A stretch of 64,000 nt of DNA, from the NCBI RefSeq assembly GCF_009708215.1, contig NZ_CP046175.1, positions 5,270,001-5,334,000 of the forward strand, written 5' to 3'. The translations under genes were made by a program, and so were the position numbers. Shown here in pieces: positions 59,928 through 64,000 of this stretch; positions within the stretch are counted from its first letter, which is position 1, and every line of letters starts with the position of its first letter. This DNA comes from Occultella kanbiaonis. Its GTDB lineage: Bacteria > Actinomycetota > Actinomycetes > Actinomycetales > Beutenbergiaceae. Below the pieces are notes generated by a model. That model saw only the letters and a list, made by a program, of their open reading frames with translations, did not search any database and had not been told where the DNA came from.

Positions 59928-62501
59928 GTGACCGATCTGCTGGCCAGCTACCGCGCCGGAGGTCCCGGGCACGACGAGATGCTGCAGTCCAGCGGCGCCG
60001 CCCGGGCCGCGTGGGACCAGCTCGCGGACCTCGCCGGGGTCGGGTCCTGGGAGCAGCTGGCCGGCCGCAGCGCCGATGTGCGCTCGCTCCTGGAGGACCA
60101 CGGCGTCCGCTACGGCGCGGACCCGCAGGACCGGCCGTGGCTGCTCGACCCGCTCCCGGTGCTGATCGACGAGGTGGAGTGGGTCCGGCTCGAGGCTGCG
60201 CTGCGCCAGCGGGCGCAGTTGCTGGACGCGATCCTGACCGACCTCTACTCCGAGCGCCGGCTGCTCAGTTCCGGTGCGATCCCGGCCGAGATCGTGCTGG
60301 CCCACCCCGGGTTCCTGCGCGCCGTGGACGGCATCACGATCCCGGGGCCGCACCAGCTGTTCCTGCACGCGGCGGACCTGGCCCGAAACGCCGACGGCTC
60401 CTGGCTGGCCCTCGCCGACCGGACCCAGGCGCCGAACGGGCCGGGGTACGCGATGGAGAACCGGCGGGTCATCGCACAGGTGCTGGCCGGGCTGTACCGG
60501 CAGGCCAGGATCCGCCGGCTCGGGCCGTTCTACCACGCCATGCGGCTGGCCCTGCATGACGTCGCGCCGCCCTCGGCCGGGGACGCGCCGCGGGTCGCAC
60601 TGCTCACGCCCGGGCCGCACTCGCGGACCACGTTCGACCAGGGTTACCTGGCCACGATGCTCGGCTACCCGATGGTCGAGGGCGAGGACCTGGTGGTCTC
60701 CGACGGGCGGCTCTGGCTGCGCTCCCTCGACGAGCCGGAGCCGGTCGACGTGCTGATCCGGCGGGTCGACGGCAGCTTCTGCGACCCGCTGGACCTGCGC
60801 GGCGACTCCCGGCTCGGGGTGCCGGGACTGGTGCATGCGGCCCGCTCCGGGGCGGTCACCGTGGTCAACACCTTCGGCAGCGGTGTCCTCGAGAACCCGG
60901 CGCTGCTCACCTATCTGCCCCGGCTATGCCGCGATCTGCTCGGCACCGACCTCCTGCTCGGCTCGGCGGTCACCTACTGGTGCGGCGAGCGCAGCATGTG
61001 CTCGCACGTGATCGCGAACCTGGACCGCCTCGTGCTCAAGGCGACCGACGCCGGCGGGCCGGAGCACAACGGCTGGGAGCTGAGCGTCGGCGAGCGCGCG
61101 GACCTGGCCGTGCGGATCTCCGCCGAACCGCACCGGTGGGTCGGCCAGGAACCGGTGGACGCCTCGACCACACCGTCGGTGGGCGCCGGCACCCTCGAAC
61201 CGCGCTCCACGGTGCTGCGCACGTTCGCGGTGGCCCGGCCGAGCGGCTATCAGGTGATGTCCGGCGCGCTGGCCCGGGTCACCCCGGAGCACACCCAGAC
61301 CGTCGCCCGGGTGACCCTCGGGGCGGTGGCCAAGGACGTCTGGATCCTGTCCGCCGAGCCGCAGCCGATCACCGACACCTGGCTGCGGGACGGCACCTCG
61401 GACGCACCCCGGCGGGCGGGCGCGAGCTCGATCTCCGCGGGCGCCGCGGAGGACCTGTACTGGTTCGGCCGGTACGCCGAGCGGACCGAGGCCACGATCC
61501 GCCTGATCCGGGCGGTCACGGACCGGTGGGACGACTACAACCTCGCCCCCGCGAGCACCGGCGGGCGGGCGCTGGCCGTGCTCACCGCCGCGCTCGAGCA
61601 GGTCACCACGAGCGGGAGTCTGTCCGAGCTCGTCATCGACGGCACCCGGCCCGGGACCGTGGCGTACGCCGTGGACGCGATGACCCGGTCCGCGACCGCC
61701 GTGCGCGACCAGCTGGCCGGTGACACCTGGATCGCGATGGGGTCGATCGAGCGCGCCCTGAACCGCGAGCGCGCCCGCCGCTCACCGCTGGGTTCCTCCG
61801 ACGGCGGTCTCGGCCCGGTGCTGACCCGGGCCCTCGAAGGGTCGCTGGCCCTGGCCGGGATCGGCGCGGAGTCGATGGTGCGCGACGTCGGCTGGACCCT
61901 GATGGACATCGGGCGCCGGATCGAGCGCGCCCAGCACCTGGTCCGCACGCTGCTTGCCTCGGTCACCGCGCACCGGGAGCCGGCGGTCGACTCGCTCGTG
62001 CTGGAGTCCCTGCTCATCGCGAGCGAGTCCGTGATCACCTACCGGCGGCGCTGGCAGACCCACGCGCGCCTGGACACGTTCTGCGAACTGCTGCTGCTGG
62101 ACGAGAAGAACCCGCGCTCGCTCGCCCACCAGGTCACCCGGATCGGTGCCGGGTTCGCGACGCTGCCCGCGCCGGCGGCGCGCGTCCAGGCCCGGGACGG
62201 GCTGCTCGCGGACCTCGTCGACCTGCTCGCCGAGTTCGACCCGGCGGGCGCCGTCCAACCCGACGAGACCGGCGCCAGGCCCCGGCTCGCCGAGGCGCTG
62301 GAGTCCCTGCGCTGGCGCCTCGAGGAGCTCGGCGCGGAGATCGCGAAGGCCCACTTCACCCGGCCGATGCCGGCCGAGTGGCTCGACGCGGCGGGCACCT
62401 GGGTACCGCGAGCCGACGAGGTCGACGCAGGCGACGCCGTCGGGCAGGACACGGCGGCGCCCGACGGCGCAGGTTCCGCCGCGTACGGGGGCGCGCCGTG
62501 A
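59928..62501 (+). CDS. Circularly permuted type-2 ATP-grasp protein fused to alpha-E domain
   Basis: The 857-residue product joins a CPATP-grasp domain (DUF404/DUF407, about residues 30-490) with an alpha-E domain (DUF403, about 510-825). The ATP-grasp half has RPWLLDPLPVLIDEVEW, MLGYPMVEGEDLVVSDGRLWLR and VLIRRVDGSFCDPLDLRGDS. The alpha-E half has DLYWFGRYAERTEATIRLIRA and MVRDVGWTLMDIGRRIERAQ. The family is thought to form peptide bonds, often beside a transglutaminase-like protein. The GTG start follows the divergent Rsm22 gene. Its stop overlaps the next gene by 4 nt. Confidence 0.92.
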   Translation: MTDLLASYRAGGPGHDEMLQSSGAARAAWDQLADLAGVGSWEQLAGRSADVRSLLEDHGVRYGADPQDRPWLLDPLPVLIDEVEWVRLEAALRQRAQLLDAILTDLYSERRLLSSGAIPAEIVLAHPGFLRAVDGITIPGPHQLFLHAADLARNADGSWLALADRTQAPNGPGYAMENRRVIAQVLAGLYRQARIRRLGPFYHAMRLALHDVAPPSAGDAPRVALLTPGPHSRTTFDQGYLATMLGYPMVEGEDLVVSDGRLWLRSLDEPEPVDVLIRRVDGSFCDPLDLRGDSRLGVPGLVHAARSGAVTVVNTFGSGVLENPALLTYLPRLCRDLLGTDLLLGSAVTYWCGERSMCSHVIANLDRLVLKATDAGGPEHNGWELSVGERADLAVRISAEPHRWVGQEPVDASTTPSVGAGTLEPRSTVLRTFAVARPSGYQVMSGALARVTPEHTQTVARVTLGAVAKDVWILSAEPQPITDTWLRDGTSDAPRRAGASSISAGAAEDLYWFGRYAERTEATIRLIRAVTDRWDDYNLAPASTGGRALAVLTAALEQVTTSGSLSELVIDGTRPGTVAYAVDAMTRSATAVRDQLAGDTWIAMGSIERALNRERARRSPLGSSDGGLGPVLTRALEGSLALAGIGAESMVRDVGWTLMDIGRRIERAQHLVRTLLASVTAHREPAVDSLVLESLLIASESVITYRRRWQTHARLDTFCELLLLDEKNPRSLAHQVTRIGAGFATLPAPAARVQARDGLLADLVDLLAEFDPAGAVQPDETGARPRLAEALESLRWRLEELGAEIAKAHFTRPMPAEWLDAAGTWVPRADEVDAGDAVGQDTAAPDGAGSAAYGGAP

Positions 62502-63511
62502 GCCGCACCCACCAGGGCGACCTGCACTACCGGCTGACCCACACGACCACGTACACCTACCCGGAGGAGGTCACCTCCTCCTACGGGCGGGCGCTGCTGC
62601 TGCCGCGACGCGGCGCCGGGCAGCAGGTGCACGCGAGCGGGCTCGCGGTCGAACCCGGCGCGGACCTGATCGCCGAGCACAGGGACTGGGGCGGCAACCG
62701 CTCCACCTACTTCCACGTCACGCAGCCGCACCAGCAGCTGCGCGTCACTGGCCACTCCGTGATCTCCACCGGGCGGCGCCGTGCCGATCCGGGCCGGCTC
62801 CCCCCGGTGCCGTGGGAGCAGGTCGCCCAACTGGTCCGGACGCTGCGGCCGGTGGCCCCCGGGGACCCGATGGGCGGGCCGGGTGCGGCGGTCTCGATCG
62901 CCGACTCCCGGCTGGCCTCGCCGATGGTCGAGCTGAGCGAGGAGGTGCGCGAGTACGCGCTGCCGTCGTTCGAACCGAGCCGGCCGGTCGCGGAGGTGGT
63001 GGCCGAGCTCGCCACCCGGATCCACGACGACTTCGCCTACCGGCCGGGCGCGACGTCGGTGTCGACCACGCTGCCGGAGGTGCTCGCCGGGCGCGCCGGG
63101 GTCTGCCAGGACTTCGCGCACCTGCTGATCGGCTGCGTGCGGTCGATGGGCCTGGCGGCGCGGTACGTGTCGGGCTACCTGGAGACCATGCCGCCACCGG
63201 GGCGGGAGAAGCTGCGCGGGGTGGACGCCTCGCACGCGTGGGCGTCGGTCTGGCTGCCCGGCGGTGGCTGGCTGAACATCGACCCCACGAACGACCAGTT
63301 CATCGACGGCCGCTACGTGGTGCTCGGCTGGGGCAGGGACTACCGGGACGTCTCCCCGCTGCGCGGCATCGTGTTCACGCCGGGGTCCGGCTCGACGCTC
63401 GAGGTGGGCGTGGACCTGTGGCCGGTCGACAAGGCCGACCTGGCCGAGCACGTCGCCGAGGTCGAGGCTCTGGTCACCCCGGCGACGCAACTGGCCCCCG
63501 CCCTCCGCTGA
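62498..63511 (+). CDS. Transglutaminase-like protein (bacterial transglutaminase-like, N-terminal + core)
   Basis: The 337-residue product has the N-terminal beta domain (YRLTHTTTYTYPEEVTSSYGRALLLPR) and a transglutaminase core with the catalytic Cys in GRAGVCQDFAHLLIG, His in VDASHAWASVWLPG and Asp in IDPTNDQF. The GTG start overlaps the ATP-grasp stop, so the genes are translated as a unit. The pair occurs in many bacteria and is believed to make and cleave small peptides; no product is known. The C-terminal part ends with a short tail. Confidence 0.92.
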   Translation: MSRTHQGDLHYRLTHTTTYTYPEEVTSSYGRALLLPRRGAGQQVHASGLAVEPGADLIAEHRDWGGNRSTYFHVTQPHQQLRVTGHSVISTGRRRADPGRLPPVPWEQVAQLVRTLRPVAPGDPMGGPGAAVSIADSRLASPMVELSEEVREYALPSFEPSRPVAEVVAELATRIHDDFAYRPGATSVSTTLPEVLAGRAGVCQDFAHLLIGCVRSMGLAARYVSGYLETMPPPGREKLRGVDASHAWASVWLPGGGWLNIDPTNDQFIDGRYVVLGWGRDYRDVSPLRGIVFTPGSGSTLEVGVDLWPVDKADLAEHVAEVEALVTPATQLAPALR

Positions 63512-63541
63512 CCTGATCCCTGGGACGGACCCGAGGACCCA

Positions 63542-64000
63542 TCAGGCCTCGAACGTCACGTCCTCGGTGCGCGCGACGTCGGCAGTCCGGCCCGGAGCCC
63601 GCTGGTTGCGCCAGTAGAGATTGGTATGGGCGATCACCTGTTCCGGCGGCGGCGCGCCCTGCGCGCTCAGGTCCGCGCAGGTGTGGGCGTCCCCGACGAG
63701 CGTCACGTCGTAGCCGCGGACGAGAGCGCCGTGGATCGTGGCGCGCACGCACGCATCGGTATGGGCTCCCGTCACCACCACATGTCCGACCGCAGCGGCA
63801 GCGAGGGCCTGCTCCAGGCCGGTGCCCTCGAACGAGTCCTGATAGCGCTTGTGGATGATGGCCTCCGGGTCCACGTGGACCAGTTCCGGGACTCGTTCCC
63901 ACGCCGGGCTCCCGCGGGGGGTGTCCGCACCGGAGTCCTGGATCCAGACGACGGGCACGCTCCTGCGGCGGGCCCTCTTCACCAGGGTGCCGATGTTCGC
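63542..64000 (-). CDS. Isochorismatase-like cysteine hydrolase (N-terminus beyond window)
   Basis: The frame is open through the window edge. The visible 152 residues carry the C-terminal part of the isochorismatase fold: VVWIQDSGADTPRGSPAWE, HKRYQDSFEGTGLEQAL with the Lys, and VVVTGAHTDACVRATIHGALVRGYDVTLVGDAH with the catalytic Cys. The N-terminal Asp is outside the window. The GTG at 63982 is internal, not the start: ANIGTLVK is encoded before it. The substrate is probably an amide or an ester of an aromatic acid, but that is not shown. Confidence 0.88.
   Translation of the reverse strand, partial: ANIGTLVKRARRRSVPVVWIQDSGADTPRGSPAWERVPELVHVDPEAIIHKRYQDSFEGTGLEQALAAAAVGHVVVTGAHTDACVRATIHGALVRGYDVTLVGDAHTCADLSAQGAPPPEQVIAHTNLYWRNQRAPGRTADVARTEDVTFEA

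Overview
The window reads as chromosomal DNA of a very GC-rich actinobacterium, most plausibly of the order Micrococcales; the genus cannot be fixed from this sequence. The grounds are dense GC-rich coding on both strands, frequent GTG starts, ATGA/GTGA gene overlaps, an MrpA-MrpB fusion in the antiporter operon, actinobacterial ECF sigma factor groups, and many genes with a TAnnnT -10 box 6-7 nt before the start codon, which suggests leaderless mRNAs.

Layout. 1-11.7 kb: small regulatory and stress genes: a TetR regulator, a Cys-rich DUF1540 protein behind a MerR-like promoter, RidA, a DGPF (YCII) protein with an ECF42-type sigma factor, an APH-like kinase, an ECF41-type sigma factor divergent from an NAD(P)-binding oxidoreductase, a GNAT, a methyltransferase, a DUF4349 lipoprotein, an epimerase, a PspA-like coiled-coil pair and a VOC protein. 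11.7-17.2 kb: an ABC efflux pair (ATPase and FtsX-type permease) divergent from a histidine kinase/LuxR response regulator pair, then two tandem paralogous membrane proteins of unknown function. 17.3-19.6 kb: a tandem-GNAT protein and a two-domain VOC dioxygenase, separated by a long perfect hairpin. 19.8-23.8 kb: a thiamine-type ABC importer (binding lipoprotein, double permease, ATPase) behind a clear TPP riboswitch. 24.2-30.6 kb: a complete Mrp Na+/H+ antiporter operon (AB-C-D-E-F-G). 30.8-40.3 kb: dcd with an unknown partner, tRNA-Gly(CCC), an aldo/keto reductase, a YihY/BrkB protein, an SppA-like peptidase, pgi, a CmtR-like metal sensor with a His-rich CDF transporter, and a small lipoprotein.

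40.3-47.9 kb: two luciferase-like monooxygenases, one fused to a berberine-bridge-type FAD oxidase, divergent from a MarR regulator; an AraC regulator divergent from a phytanoyl-CoA dioxygenase; and an acyltransferase fused to a MazG/HisE-like pyrophosphohydrolase. 48.0-53.9 kb is the most accessory-looking part. It is visibly less GC-rich. It holds a SIR2-domain protein divergent from an ApeA/HEPN-like protein (a probable abortive-infection defence pair), then a twice-frameshifted DUF4143-type AAA ATPase pseudogene behind three repeats spaced exactly 23 bp apart, then about 0.8 kb without convincing genes. 54-64 kb returns to core-like content: EthD and YCII proteins, an M50 peptidase-like protein, PrsW with a partner, a conserved unknown, an Rsm22-like methyltransferase, the circularly permuted ATP-grasp/alpha-E plus transglutaminase pair, and a cysteine hydrolase cut by the window edge.

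Main candidates for new biology: the SIR2/ApeA-like island, the 23-bp repeat array, the acyltransferase-pyrophosphohydrolase fusion, the LLM-BBE fusion, and the dyad-in-a-19-bp-spacer promoter of the DUF1540 gene.
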